A stretch of DNA of 64,000 bases from Plut-88900 sp965116945 (GCA_965116945.1 OZ220734.1:558001-622000); one strand, 5' to 3'; counted from the stretch's first letter, positions 34,070 through 43,110 are shown. Made by a program: numbers and translations. Notes: generated by a model from the sequence alone, not told the origin.

Positions 34070-34758
34070 TCGAGCGAGGCCAGTTTCCCCTTCAGCCAAC
34101 CGAAAAGGAGATCATCCAGTTCTTCCCGGCACTCTGTGAGGCCGTGGCCCGCGCCTTCGTAGAAGCGGAGTTCCTTGGGCTGCTGGGCGAGGTCGTAGAT
34201 GAACTGGGAGGCGCGGGTGGGGATTATGGCGTCGTCGGTGCCATGGACGAGAAGGAGGGGACGGGGGGCTATGTCGGCCACCCGCTGTGCACCGGCGCTC
34301 TGGCTTGAGAGACCAGCGACGGCAACCACCTTGTCATTGTACGGTGCTGCGGCGATGACTACGGCCCCGCCGAAGGAGTGCCCGACCAGGGCCACTCTCC
34401 TAAAACCGACGCCCGACAACAAGGTAACCCCAGCCAGCGTATCCAGAACGCATTCATAGAGGTCGTTGGGCAAACGGTAGTCGAGGCGTAGAGAGGCAAT
34501 GCCTTTGGCGGCCAGTTTTTCGGCGAGGCGGACGTAGATGCCGCCAGCGGGGCCCGTTACACCACCCCCGGCCCCCCAGACCCATACGACGGCGGCATCC
34601 ATGGTCTGGGTCGGGTGGAAGAGGCTGAAGATGTTGCCCCGTGAAGTGTTGATGAGGGTGCCCTGGCCGGAGTGACCCTCCGGGGCTCGGAACCCCTGGT
34701 ACCCCTGAACCTGGATCTGTTCGTCGTTGGCGGGTGGGGGACCTGCGGGGCCGGTCAT
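34057..34758 (-). CDS. Alpha/beta hydrolase (dienelactone-hydrolase-like)
   Basis: This is a 233-residue serine hydrolase with nucleophile serine in ALVGHSFGGAVV, aspartate in LLVHGTDDAIIP and histidine in GAGHGLTEC. The start overlaps the stop of the MetE-like gene by 4 bases (ATGA), so it is the last gene of the TusA-DsrE-MetE-like operon. The substrate is unknown; by position it may release or process a thiol- or methyl-bearing ester used by that operon. Confidence 0.82.
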   Translation of the reverse strand: MTGPAGPPPANDEQIQVQGYQGFRAPEGHSGQGTLINTSRGNIFSLFHPTQTMDAAVVWVWGAGGGVTGPAGGIYVRLAEKLAAKGIASLRLDYRLPNDLYECVLDTLAGVTLLSGVGFRRVALVGHSFGGAVVIAAAPYNDKVVAVAGLSSQSAGAQRVADIAPRPLLLVHGTDDAIIPTRASQFIYDLAQQPKELRFYEGAGHGLTECREELDDLLFGWLKGKLASLDQAC

Positions 34759-36275
34759 GAGGAGTTGACCAGGTCTCGGGCGTTGGATATCGAGCGGAGT
34801 TTGACTTCAGCGGTTTTTGCGGAGGCAACGGGGTTGTCGGCGAAGGTTGCGAAGCCACAGTCGGGCGTGAGTAGAAGGCGTTCCTTGCCGAAGAGGTCAA
34901 TGCCGAGGTTGATACTCGGGCGGATGGCCTCGGGAGTTTCCTCGGTGTCCAGTTTCTGGTTGACGACACCGATGCCGATTCGCTTGTCCTGAGGAAGCTC
35001 TCGCAATACCGACGCCTCCCCAGCCCTAGGGGTAGAGAGTTCAAGGAATAGAGTTCCGACATTAACTTTGTTGAGCAGGTCCATCAATGGCCGATAGTCA
35101 CCTGAGAGTGCCGTCGACTCGTCGCGGGTCCAGTTTCCGCGGCAAATGTGGAGACCGAGGCGGTCGGGAGGGAGGTCTCGGACTACGTCGTTAATGAGAT
35201 TGGTTGCGAAGTCCAGTTCGGCGGCGGGGGGGAGTTTTTCGCTGAGGGCGCCGCACATGAAAGTGCGGTTGCCTGAGGCGCTACCGAAAACGACCTCCGT
35301 GAGAACGGGCTCATCGAACTGGACTAGGGCAGCGCCGGAGGCAAGGAGGAAGTGGAGTTCTTCGCGAAGGACTCGGATGACGTCCTGTGCGAGGTCCTCC
35401 CGGGTCTGGTAGGGGAGGTCGGTGAGGCAGTCGAGCCACATGGTCCGGGTGAGGAGGTAGGGGCCCGGCAGGGCGATCTTGACGGGTCTGTCAGTGCATT
35501 GGCGGGCGAATTCAAGCTCTTGGAGGGCGAGGGGACGGCTTCTACCCAGCTTTCCGTAGACTACGGGGTGCCGGACCTCGCCCGCGGGTACGTCCAGGGC
35601 CCGGAGCTCTTTTTCGAACTTCTCCGGGTCGTCGACCATGGCGGTGAGGTCGGTCAGTGGGATGAGCTGGCAGTTGTCGAGAAGGCCGCCTACAAAGCTG
35701 GCGTAGCTGTCCCGACGCTGCTCACCGTCTGTGATTACGTCCACCCCTGCCCGGACCTGGGCGTCGATGGAAAGGCGTACCGCATCGTCGGCGGTGGCCT
35801 GGAAATCCGTATCGTCCAGCCGACCTTCCAGCCGGTCATGGACGGCCTGGAGCATCCAGCGGGGGCGCGGCCAGCTGCCGATACCCATGACGGACAAAGG
35901 GGCAATCTTCGGGGCGGGGGCGGGCGGGGGGAGGTGGTCGGGTATGGATACCTCTACGCGGAGCTGTTCCCCTATGGAGGGGACGGGTTGAGCGGGGGCC
36001 GCGGCCCGGCCGCCCGAGAATGGGCCCTTGCTCACCAGGAAGCTGCGCTGGCCGTTGACCCTGGTCCAGGAGACCATCTCGTTGCTGGTCATCCGGCACC
36101 AGGCGGGGAGCTCCACTTCGACGGTGGAGTCCGTGGACAGGATCTCCAGGAGGCCGCCGCGTTCCAAGGGGTCAATGTGGCGGCGAATCAGGAGCAGTAG
36201 GCCGCTGCCGCAGTCCAAGTCTCCGCCGTCGAAGCTGACGTCCGGGGTGTAGGGATGGCGGTCTACGGGGTCCAT
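34755..36275 (-). CDS. TusA-like domain fused to a cobalamin-independent methionine synthase-like domain
   Basis: The 506 residues contain an N-terminal TusA-like part (about 10-90: GDLDCGSGLLLLIRRHIDPL and VEVELPAWCRMTSNE) and a MetE C-terminal-type barrel (about 120-500). The zinc ligands of MetE are all present: His and Cys in GLHICRGNW, Glu in LFLELSTP and Cys in TPDCGFAT. QFDEPVL is the substrate loop. The N-terminal part lacks the Pro of the TusA CPxP motif but keeps a cysteine. The barrel family moves methyl or alkyl groups to thiols; fusion to a sulfur-carrier fold suggests a protein-bound or trafficked thiol acceptor. Confidence 0.8.
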   Translation of the reverse strand: MDPVDRHPYTPDVSFDGGDLDCGSGLLLLIRRHIDPLERGGLLEILSTDSTVEVELPAWCRMTSNEMVSWTRVNGQRSFLVSKGPFSGGRAAAPAQPVPSIGEQLRVEVSIPDHLPPPAPAPKIAPLSVMGIGSWPRPRWMLQAVHDRLEGRLDDTDFQATADDAVRLSIDAQVRAGVDVITDGEQRRDSYASFVGGLLDNCQLIPLTDLTAMVDDPEKFEKELRALDVPAGEVRHPVVYGKLGRSRPLALQELEFARQCTDRPVKIALPGPYLLTRTMWLDCLTDLPYQTREDLAQDVIRVLREELHFLLASGAALVQFDEPVLTEVVFGSASGNRTFMCGALSEKLPPAAELDFATNLINDVVRDLPPDRLGLHICRGNWTRDESTALSGDYRPLMDLLNKVNVGTLFLELSTPRAGEASVLRELPQDKRIGIGVVNQKLDTEETPEAIRPSINLGIDLFGKERLLLTPDCGFATFADNPVASAKTAEVKLRSISNARDLVNSS

Positions 36276-36296
36276 GAAGGGCTCATTTGCGGCTTA

Positions 36297-36659
36297 TCAG
36301 TACGAGACGCAGGGGCTGCCGTCGGACAGGAACTCCACGAGCTTGGCGCCGCCGACTATGGTTGCGCCGTCTACGAGGCTGTTTTCGTCAAGGCCGCGTT
36401 TCTTGAAGCACGGGGCGCAGACGAAGATATTGCCGCCGAAGGAGGCGAAGCTGTCCATCAGGTCCTTGAGGGGCAGGAAACCGTCCTCGTGGATGTCGTC
36501 GACGTAGCCCTTCTGGGCGACTCGTACACCCTCGGTGCTGAGGAAGACCATAGTCTCTTTCTCCGAGCCGAGGGCGGCGTTGGCGATTACGAAGGCCACA
36601 GTAGCCTTGTCGGGGTTGTCTTTGGCATGGGTAAGGCTGACGCAGAACTTATCGGACAT
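36297..36659 (-). CDS. DsrE-family protein
   Basis: This is a 120-residue DsrE/DsrF-like protein of the sulfur-relay superfamily. It starts FCVSLTHAKDNPDKATVAFVIANAAL and has the conserved cysteine region NIFVCAPCFKKRGL, followed by GATIVGGAKLVEFLSDG. It lies between two TusA-like genes on one strand, 18 bases after the first and 21 bases before the second. A role in handing persulfide sulfur between carriers is inferred from family and position. Confidence 0.85.
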   Translation of the reverse strand: MSDKFCVSLTHAKDNPDKATVAFVIANAALGSEKETMVFLSTEGVRVAQKGYVDDIHEDGFLPLKDLMDSFASFGGNIFVCAPCFKKRGLDENSLVDGATIVGGAKLVEFLSDGSPCVSY

Positions 36660-36677
36660 TTGGGTTCCTTTCAGGGT

Positions 36678-36911
36678 CTATTTTTGTTCGATCCAGTAGT
36701 GAGGGTGGTCTGCTTTGAGGAGTCGGCGGCCAGTGAGCCGGCACCAAGCGGGGATGTCTTCGTGCGCGCCGATGTCATGGGTGGTGAGTTTAAAGACCTG
36801 GCCCGGGGCGAGGGGCTGGATGCGCTGCCTGAGCAGGATGATGACCTCACCGCAGCCCATGTGACCGGCGTCCCAATGTTCGGCTTCGGTGAGTTCTTCG
36901 AGGGTGTCCAT
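36678..36911 (-). CDS. TusA-like sulfur carrier
   Basis: This 77-residue protein is a TusA-fold carrier with a single candidate cysteine in GHMGCGEVIILLRQRI and the C-terminal part HEDIPAWCRLTGRRLL. The same pattern, CG...PAWCR-T, occurs in the N-terminal domain of the fused methyltransferase two genes downstream, so the two are likely paralogues. It is the first gene of a four-gene operon that includes DsrE, the fusion protein and a hydrolase. Confidence 0.8.
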   Translation of the reverse strand: MDTLEELTEAEHWDAGHMGCGEVIILLRQRIQPLAPGQVFKLTTHDIGAHEDIPAWCRLTGRRLLKADHPHYWIEQK

Positions 36912-37069
36912 TGGAATGGGTGTCTGGCCGATGCGCGCGTTGGTCGTGGGTATGAAACGATGCTATATCAGTGTACCCAAGGGGCGCATTGCTCACAAGG
37001 GGATGCATGTAAAGGGCTCGACCGATTAAACTGTCAGAGGAGACCTCAGTTCTTAACGGAGTGTGCCGA

Positions 37070-37681
37070 ATGACAGAATTGCAGAACAAGCGGCTGGACT
37101 ATCACGTACCCGCGCGGGAAGGCAAGGCGTTCCGGGTGTCCAAGGGTGAATTGATCAAGGTGATCGATTTACACGGCGGCCAGGCAGTCGACTTGTTCGC
37201 CTTCAATATCGACAATATCAAGGAATACCTGAGCGCGCACCACACCCGGCCTTCCATCGAGAGGCTGTTCCCGATAGAAGGGGAGGCGTTTTACACGCAG
37301 GAGCGCCGGCCCATAATCACCCTCCTTGAGGACCACAGCCCCGGCATCCACGACCTGCTGTTCGCTGCCTGCAACCCGAGCCGGTACCGGGAATTGGGGG
37401 TGGAGGGGTGGCACGCCAGCTGCGAGGAGAACCTTCAGAAGGAAATGGAAGCGATTGGGGTGCCGGGGGTCGAGATCCCGCAGCCGGTCAACCTTTTCAC
37501 CAATTTCCCAGTTTTCCCAGACGGCAGAATGGGCGTGGCTGCTCCGCAGACCAAGGCGGGGGACTATGTGATTCTCAGGGTGGAGATGGACTGCTGGGTG
37601 TGTGTCTCGGCGTGCCCGCAGGACCAGAACGATACCAACAGCGGCAATCCCACGGATGTCAGTGTGGAAGTGGGTTCGTAG
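37070..37681 (+). CDS. DUF1989 (urea carboxylase-associated) family protein
   Basis: This 203-residue protein has the family layout: VIDLHGGQAVDLFAFN, LLEDHSPGIHDLLFAACNP and a CVSACPQDQNDTNSGNPTD end. The cysteines and histidines in these motifs probably bind a metal. Relatives are encoded with urea carboxylase/guanidine genes or aminomethyl-transfer proteins. CGGAG lies 8 bases before ATG 37070. It is divergent from the TusA operon and followed by cinA-like and inositol-phosphatase-like genes. A second DUF1989 gene is at 46833-47444. Confidence 0.85.
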   Translation: MTELQNKRLDYHVPAREGKAFRVSKGELIKVIDLHGGQAVDLFAFNIDNIKEYLSAHHTRPSIERLFPIEGEAFYTQERRPIITLLEDHSPGIHDLLFAACNPSRYRELGVEGWHASCEENLQKEMEAIGVPGVEIPQPVNLFTNFPVFPDGRMGVAAPQTKAGDYVILRVEMDCWVCVSACPQDQNDTNSGNPTDVSVEVGS

Positions 37682-37698
37682 GAGGAATGGGCGACGAC

Positions 37699-38211
37699 AT
37701 GAGCGAAGCTTCGGTAGTAGGGCAGGTGGCGGAGGCGCTGAAGGAGCGGGGGCTCACTGTCTCGGTGGCAGAAGCCTGCACGTCGGGGCTGATAGCTTCG
37801 AAACTGACGAGTGTGTCGGGGAGTTCCAGGTATTTTCTCGGGGGGGTGCTGGCGTATGCGAACGAGGTTAAAGAGGGTGTGTTGGGCGTTCCGAAGGGTG
37901 TGATGATCATGGAGGGGTCGGTATCGCCGGTAACCGCGCGGGAGATGGCAAAGGGCGCCCGACGCCTCATAGGAACGGACCTTGCCGTTGCTGCTACGGG
38001 GGTCATGGGCCCGACGGGAGGAACAAGAACTAAACCCGTGGGCCTGTTTTTCGTTGCCGTGGCAGGGGATGAAGTTGACGTGTGTGTAGAGCGGCGTTTT
38101 TCGGGGGACAGGGTGGAGAACCGGGAGTCGGCTTCCGAGGCGGCAATTGAACTATTGAAAGACGTCCTAATGGGCAACACGCCGGAGTCGGAGATTCCCG
38201 CCAGGGGTTGA
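37699..38211 (+). CDS. CinA C-terminal domain protein (nicotinamide-nucleotide amidase type)
   Basis: This 170-residue protein is a stand-alone PncC/CinA-C domain, which deamidates NMN to nicotinate mononucleotide in pyridine-nucleotide recycling. Motifs are VAEACTSGLIASKLT, YFLGGVLAYANEVKEGVLGV and AATGVMGPTGG-KPVG. An in-frame ATG at 37687 is also possible, but the AGGAGG at 37680-37685 is too close to it. It ends inside the start of the following gene (TGATG). Confidence 0.88.
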   Translation: MSEASVVGQVAEALKERGLTVSVAEACTSGLIASKLTSVSGSSRYFLGGVLAYANEVKEGVLGVPKGVMIMEGSVSPVTAREMAKGARRLIGTDLAVAATGVMGPTGGTRTKPVGLFFVAVAGDEVDVCVERRFSGDRVENRESASEAAIELLKDVLMGNTPESEIPARG

Positions 38212-39119
38212 TGGGACAGAAGGACATTTCTCTGAAGGATATCCGGGACTCGGCCATAGATATGGCGAAGGGGGCGGCCCGGATACTCGAAAGCCATTTC
38301 GGCAACGTGGGAGGAGTGGAGGGGAAGGCGGGCAGCAAGTCGGACCTGGTTTCGGAGGCGGATAAGGAGAGCGAGGCCTATCTGAAGGCAGAGATAGGCC
38401 GCCGGTTTCCGGGCCACGGGATCCTGGGGGAGGAGGGCACTGACGAACAGACTGAGGAGTCGGAGTTCATCTGGGTACTGGACCCCCTGGACGGGACATT
38501 GAACTATATCAACGGGCTCCCGATATACGCTGTATCCATTGGGGTGCTTCGTAACGGGGAGCCGGAGGTCGGGTGTATCTGGACGCCGTGGCCGGCGAAG
38601 GCAGAGGGAATAATTTTTCACGCCTACAAGGGGCAGGGGGCATTCAAGGAAGACATTCCCCTGGCAGTAAAGCAGAACCCCGCCCCCCAGCCGGGTCAGC
38701 TAGCCATATTTCACCGAGATTTCAGGCTGATGTATACGAAGAATGCCGGGCCGAGCGCACCAGTTGGGGAGGGGCGGGGGCCGGGGAGCCTGGCTTACGA
38801 GATGGCCTTAACTTCCAGCGGTGTATTCCAGTACTCGGTGTTCACGGCACCGCGGATATGGGACGTGGCGGCAGGAATAGTACTGGTGAAAGAGGCTGGG
38901 GGCTCGGTGCTGACGTATGACAGGGGTCGTAAGCAGTGGGATGAATTCTCCACATTCCGGTCAACTGCGGGTGACGGGAAGTCGAATGTTCCCAGGCTGA
39001 GGAACTGGCATTCTCCGATCATGGCGGGGGGTGAGGAAGTGGTCCAGTACCTAGCGAAGTTCGCCCGCCATGAGACGTTCATCGAAAAGGTTAAGGGTGT
39101 ATTCGGGGGGAGCACCTAG
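38211..39119 (+). CDS. Inositol monophosphatase family protein
   Basis: This is a 302-residue magnesium-dependent phosphatase. The metal-binding motifs are GILGEEGTD, WVLDPLDGTLNYINGLP and APRIWDVAAGIVLVKEAGG. It fits the IMPase/FBPase/CysQ superfamily; substrates may be inositol phosphate, fructose bisphosphate or PAP. The ATG overlaps the stop of the cinA-like gene (TGATG), so translation is coupled. Confidence 0.9.
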   Translation: MGQKDISLKDIRDSAIDMAKGAARILESHFGNVGGVEGKAGSKSDLVSEADKESEAYLKAEIGRRFPGHGILGEEGTDEQTEESEFIWVLDPLDGTLNYINGLPIYAVSIGVLRNGEPEVGCIWTPWPAKAEGIIFHAYKGQGAFKEDIPLAVKQNPAPQPGQLAIFHRDFRLMYTKNAGPSAPVGEGRGPGSLAYEMALTSSGVFQYSVFTAPRIWDVAAGIVLVKEAGGSVLTYDRGRKQWDEFSTFRSTAGDGKSNVPRLRNWHSPIMAGGEEVVQYLAKFARHETFIEKVKGVFGGST

Positions 39120-39132
39120 GCCCGGAGGGCGT

Positions 39133-39903
39133 TCATACCAAGGGCCACGGGACTTCCCACCGGCTCCTGAGTTTGGGCAAGACCGGGTCACTCAGCACTT
39201 CCTGCATTCTCCGAGCCAACCAGTCTATTTCTTCCTCGTCCAGCAGGTTGCACAACTGGGAGGCGAGGCCCCTGGGGGTGTGGAATCGGGCGAGCTCCCG
39301 GGCCACGGAGTCCAGGCACACGTTGTCGATTTTCTCTCCGCCGAAGTCCCAGATGACAGTTCGGAGCTTGGGGTCGACGCTGAAGGTAAGGCCGTGGTCG
39401 ATGCCCCAGACCTTGCCGCCAGGGTCCTTGATGCAGTGGCCGCCCTTCCTGTCCGTGTTGTTTACCAGAAGGTCGAAGACGGCGATGCGCTTGACATCCT
39501 CGGGGTGGGTCTCCCGGAGGTCGAAGTAGTGGGTATTGTGGGCGTCCCGGATGAAAAGCTGAAGTGAGCCCTCGCCGTATGGGCCGTTCCAGATGACGGT
39601 TGGGGGGATGAAGTGCCAGCCGAGGGTCTCGCTGAGCAGGTAGGCGGCAACCTCCCTCTTGTAGAGGGTGCCGATGGGGAAATCCCAGAGAGGATACTCG
39701 CCGCGGCGGGGCTTGTAGATGCCGTAATCGAAGGGTTTGCCGTCAAGGGAGAGGGAGACCAGGAAAGTATAGTTGGACCCTCTCAGCACCTGGTTGCAGC
39801 TGTCCGCGGTAGCTTGAAAGAGGTTACTGCAAATGTCTGGGTGGCGGGAGGGGTCGATGCTCGGGTGAACGGGGTTATCGGTCCCCTCGTCCTCCGGGGC
39901 CAT
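39133..39903 (-). CDS. SCO1664-type (phosphatidylinositol-kinase-like) family protein
   Basis: This 256-residue protein has the kinase-like family signatures GIYKPRRGEYPLWDFP, LYKREVAAYLLS, VFDLLVNNTDRKGGHC and WGIDHGLTFSVDPKLRTV. The DRK-GH-D arrangement resembles the catalytic loop of PI3/4-kinase-like and HipA-like enzymes. The gene starts 1 base after the DUF3090 gene ends, a pairing seen in Actinobacteria and Chloroflexota. The substrate is unknown. Confidence 0.85.
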   Translation of the reverse strand: MAPEDEGTDNPVHPSIDPSRHPDICSNLFQATADSCNQVLRGSNYTFLVSLSLDGKPFDYGIYKPRRGEYPLWDFPIGTLYKREVAAYLLSETLGWHFIPPTVIWNGPYGEGSLQLFIRDAHNTHYFDLRETHPEDVKRIAVFDLLVNNTDRKGGHCIKDPGGKVWGIDHGLTFSVDPKLRTVIWDFGGEKIDNVCLDSVARELARFHTPRGLASQLCNLLDEEEIDWLARRMQEVLSDPVLPKLRSRWEVPWPLV

Positions 39904-39904
39904 G

Positions 39905-40423
39905 CTACTGGAGCCTTTCGACAGCGTTGACCGGGTGTCCGTTGGAGCGGGCGCAGAAATGGCCGTCGGGGTTGATGGGCTCGTGGCACAGGGGGCAGAT
40001 GGGCCTGCCGGAAGAGCAGACCCTGAGACTTTCGTCGGCAAATCTCAGGACCTGGTCCACATTAGCTTCGAATACCAAGGAGGCGACATCGGCTTCTTCT
40101 TCAACGTCGTAATTCCAGAAGCGAAATATCCCGTCTTCTTCGTCAAACTCTACGGCCTGTTTACCCAGCTTGAATTCTATAACCGGGGAGTCGAGGGCGG
40201 GGTAGTCGGGGCTGGGGGCGCGGGTCTCCTCAATTTCATCCATCATGCCGAGGGTCCTCTTCAGGTGGAGGCCGAGCTCCAGGAGCTGCTCTTTTTCGAG
40301 CCAGATGACGGCCGTCCCCACCTCCGAGCCGACCATCAGGCGAAATGTGCGCTTGCCGGGCTTGCCGATGGCCTCGGGTGCAAAGGTGTTGACGAGTCCC
40401 ATGTCTTGGGTGGGTTCGGGCAT
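39905..40423 (-). CDS. DUF3090 family protein
   Basis: This 172-residue protein belongs to the family always paired with the SCO1664-type kinase. It has FRLMVGSEVGTAVIWLEKEQL near the N-terminus and a zinc-ribbon-like CPLCHEPINPDGHFCAR at the C-terminus. GGAGG lies 5 bases before ATG 40423. A longer open frame upstream runs antisense to mscS and is not real. The function is unknown; it probably works as a complex or adaptor with its neighbour. Confidence 0.87.
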   Translation of the reverse strand: MPEPTQDMGLVNTFAPEAIGKPGKRTFRLMVGSEVGTAVIWLEKEQLLELGLHLKRTLGMMDEIEETRAPSPDYPALDSPVIEFKLGKQAVEFDEEDGIFRFWNYDVEEEADVASLVFEANVDQVLRFADESLRVCSSGRPICPLCHEPINPDGHFCARSNGHPVNAVERLQ

Positions 40424-40601
40424 TGAGTCCTCCGGGAGACGCGTTGGATGCGATGCGGCCCCTATTCTAACGTTACGGGGCTCGGGCTTGCCATATAGAT
40501 AAGAGCCCTGGCGAGAATCCCGGCTATGTCTGCGACGGGGGTGTCGGGCTAGGTATAATAGTGGCGGTGTTCCAGGCTTCCAAACGCTCAGGATAGATGC
40601 C

Positions 40602-41732
40602 ATGACAGAAGACGCAGCTACCAACCTGCTGCCGGAGTTTGCGATAGGGTCCGCGGGGCTGGAGGCTGCTTTCGGGGCAGCATATTTTGGGGTGTCGATA
40701 ATTGCGGGATTCCTGGTGTACTTCATCGTGTCCAGGATTATCAGAACGGCGGCGGGTAAGACGCGCACCTCCCTGGACGACCTGGTAGTCAATGCGCTGA
40801 GCAGGCCAATCTTTGCGTTCGTCGTCCTGTTCGGGATGTACGCAGGGCTCACGGCCTCGACGTTCCTCGACACCCACCAGGAGCAGGTAGACAGGGGCCT
40901 CCTGTCGGCGGTCATCCTGGTTGCGGGATACCTGGTCAGCAGATTGCTACACGCATTGATCTCCTGGTACGGGAGTGAGATTGCAAGCAGGACAGAGACG
41001 ACATGGGACGACAGGGTACTACCACTGATCGAGCGGGTGGCCAACGCAGTCATATTCGGGCTTGTGGTGATGCTGGTGCTGCAAGCCCAAGGGCTGAATA
41101 TCAGCCCCTTGCTTGCAGGTCTGGGCATCGGGGGTCTGGCCGTGGCCCTGGCGGTGCAGCCAACTCTCGCCAATTTCGTAGCGGGAACGTACACGGTGAC
41201 GGAGAGCGGGATATCTGTGGGCGACTTTATCGAAATAGATGGCGGCGCCTCCGGGTGGGTGGAGCAGGTAGGATGGCGCACTACGAAAATTCGCACTTTC
41301 TGGAACAACCGGGTGGTAATTCCGAACGGGAAGCTTTCGGAGTCGATAGTGACGAATTACCAAGGGCCAGACCCTTCGGTGTATGCCCTGGTGTCGGCGG
41401 GCGTGAGCTACGAGAGCGACCTGCAGCACGTGAATGACGTGGCCCTGGAAGTGACCAACGAGGTTCTGAGCAGGACGGACAGGGCGGACATGAGCTATAC
41501 GCCAGCGGTGAGGTTCAGTAACTTCGGGGACTCCAACATCGACTTCAACATCATCTTCAAGGTGAAGGGGTTCGTGGACCAGTACGCTATCAAGGACCAG
41601 ATAATCCGGGGAGTCCACAAGCGGTTCGGGGAGGAGGGGATAGAGATCAACTACCCGGTGCGGAAGCTGGTCTATCCTCACGAGGTGTCGGGTGGGGAGG
41701 GAAACGGGAGTGCGCCGATAAACGGGGCTTAG
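40602..41732 (+). CDS. MscS family mechanosensitive channel
   Basis: This 376-residue membrane protein has about four transmembrane segments. The pore-lining helix is seen in LLAGLGIGGLAVALAVQPT, followed by FVAGTYTVTESGISVGDFIEI, the hallmark beta domain of MscS. It releases solutes on osmotic down-shock. TATAAT at 40554-40559 could serve as its -10 box. The gene stands alone, divergent from DUF3090. Confidence 0.92.
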   Translation: MTEDAATNLLPEFAIGSAGLEAAFGAAYFGVSIIAGFLVYFIVSRIIRTAAGKTRTSLDDLVVNALSRPIFAFVVLFGMYAGLTASTFLDTHQEQVDRGLLSAVILVAGYLVSRLLHALISWYGSEIASRTETTWDDRVLPLIERVANAVIFGLVVMLVLQAQGLNISPLLAGLGIGGLAVALAVQPTLANFVAGTYTVTESGISVGDFIEIDGGASGWVEQVGWRTTKIRTFWNNRVVIPNGKLSESIVTNYQGPDPSVYALVSAGVSYESDLQHVNDVALEVTNEVLSRTDRADMSYTPAVRFSNFGDSNIDFNIIFKVKGFVDQYAIKDQIIRGVHKRFGEEGIEINYPVRKLVYPHEVSGGEGNGSAPINGA

Positions 41733-41900
41733 GGGGAGAGGTCTCCGAATTCCTGCAGGATATTGGTTTGTGGGGGGTGAGGTTTTGATTGAACGTTGAT
41801 TGAACATTGATTGAAGTTTGATTGAACTCGTAGCTGTTTTGATTGAACGAAGTCTAGAGGGATTTCCGGGGGGGTTGCGTGGCGCGTGGGGCGGGAAGGA

Positions 41901-42050
41901 AACCCTCACCCCCTTTATCCCCCTCTCCCCCGTATCGGGGTACGGGGCAGGCTCTTAGGGCCTTTAAGGGAGAGGGGGAGGAAAAAACAGAGGCATACGC
42001 CCGCACCCGGGTGCGGGCGTATGCTTCTAGTTTGATACTGGTGGGAGGGG
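41901..42050 (+). repeat. R3 repeat copy 2
   Basis: The constant hairpin has an enlarged loop. The variable hairpin is at 41989-42028: 18-base arms with inner sequence CATACGCCCGCAC and loop CCGG, and one G-T pair in the outer part. The flanks AACAGAGG and TCTAGTTTGATACTGG match the other copies. It lies 170 bases after mscS. Confidence 0.85.
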
Positions 42051-42254
42051 AAGGATAGATTCCGAACCGGGGGCTGGAATGATGCTGTGGAGGGTTGCAT
42101 ATCCGGCTTAAGAAGGGAAACCCTCACCCCTTTGGTCCCCCTCTCTCCCTCGAGGGACTCGGGGCAGGCTCTTCGACTTCGCTCAGGGCAAGCGGAACCC
42201 CAACCCCGTGGGGTGGATGCCCGGCCGGAGTCGGGAATGACGGACAAGGAAGGG

Positions 42255-42754
42255 TGGCGGTGGAAGATACCGGACGGTTTGCGCAGATAGTCGGCGACGC
42301 CTGTACCGATGCGGGGTGTCCGCTCCATGGGACGGTCCACACCAGCATCGACCCTGCGACAGCCCCATACTTCCGAGAGGATGTGGACGAGACACGAGAT
42401 ATTCTCGCTCTGGGGCAGTCCCGTCCACCGGAAGTGCTCTACCACCCCAGGGGATGGGAGCGGGGACCCGTGACCGCCGTTCGTAGACCGGAGCTCTCCG
42501 ATGGTGACAACGGTGGAATCCTTATATGGTCTGTTTGTTTTGAGTCGGGCAACCTCCGACTGCTCGGACCGACCGGCAAGGTCTACGCCGGGGGAGTCCG
42601 AGGAGGGCGCTATGGCCCAGGTGAGCATCTTTACACCGTGCTCCAGAGCGTCGCCTGACGGGGCGATACCGTTGCGCCACGTCAGTGGGGCGCTCACTCG
42701 GCTGTGGCCCTTGTAGGGGGCATGCCGTGATTTGTCCGGGAACCTTCCTTGCAT
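42255..42754 (-). CDS. Unrecognised open frame, possibly a truncated gene
   Basis: From ATG 42754 the minus strand stays open for about 165 codons, with G/C-rich third positions and protein-like composition (TVVTIGELRSTNGG, VVEHFRWTGLPQSEN, ISCLVHILSEVWG). The frame then runs into intergenic repeats (encoding SLSVIPDSGR) without a stop, which suggests a gene whose 3' end was replaced by repeat sequence. No Shine-Dalgarno match is evident. I do not recognise the family, and it may be non-coding. Confidence 0.3.
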
Positions 42755-43088
42755 GGGGCGGGACGGTGATAGATCGCTGCGAAGGTTTAGGCGTTGGGCC
42801 TTTGGGCAGCGCTTGATGTGGGTGTTGGGTAGGGAAGGACTGGGGAGGAGGCGCGTGTCGGGGGCCGGGCGGTGGGATACCGCTCGGCTGAGACGGGGCT
42901 TATGTAGGCCGGTGCGACTCATGGGACTCCTTTAGTTCCGCCAAGGGGCGGATGTTCCACCTTTCCTGTGATGGGCGCCGAGGTAGGAGGTCGGATGCCT
43001 GGGGTGGAATATAGTACAGGTGTTCAGGTAGGGTCAAGGGGCGAATGTCCCACTTTTGGGGGGAGGGAACCCTCACCCCCGGGGATGG

Positions 43089-43110
43089 ATTCCCGATCGG
43101 GGTCGCGAAT
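43089..43110 (+). repeat. R2 hairpin repeat
   Basis: ATTCCCGA and TCGCGAAT flank TCGGGG. The unit GGATTCCCGATCGG(A/G)GTCGGGAATGACGG recurs near-exactly at 44949, 45767 and 58304. Confidence 0.6.

Noticed and set aside
39905..41308. 467-codon minus-strand frame
   Set aside because: Only its last 172 codons are DUF3090; the rest is antisense to mscS and has no family features.
42095..42658. 187-codon plus-strand frame
   Set aside because: Its first third is repeat sequence and the composition is not protein-like; the opposite strand looks more coding.
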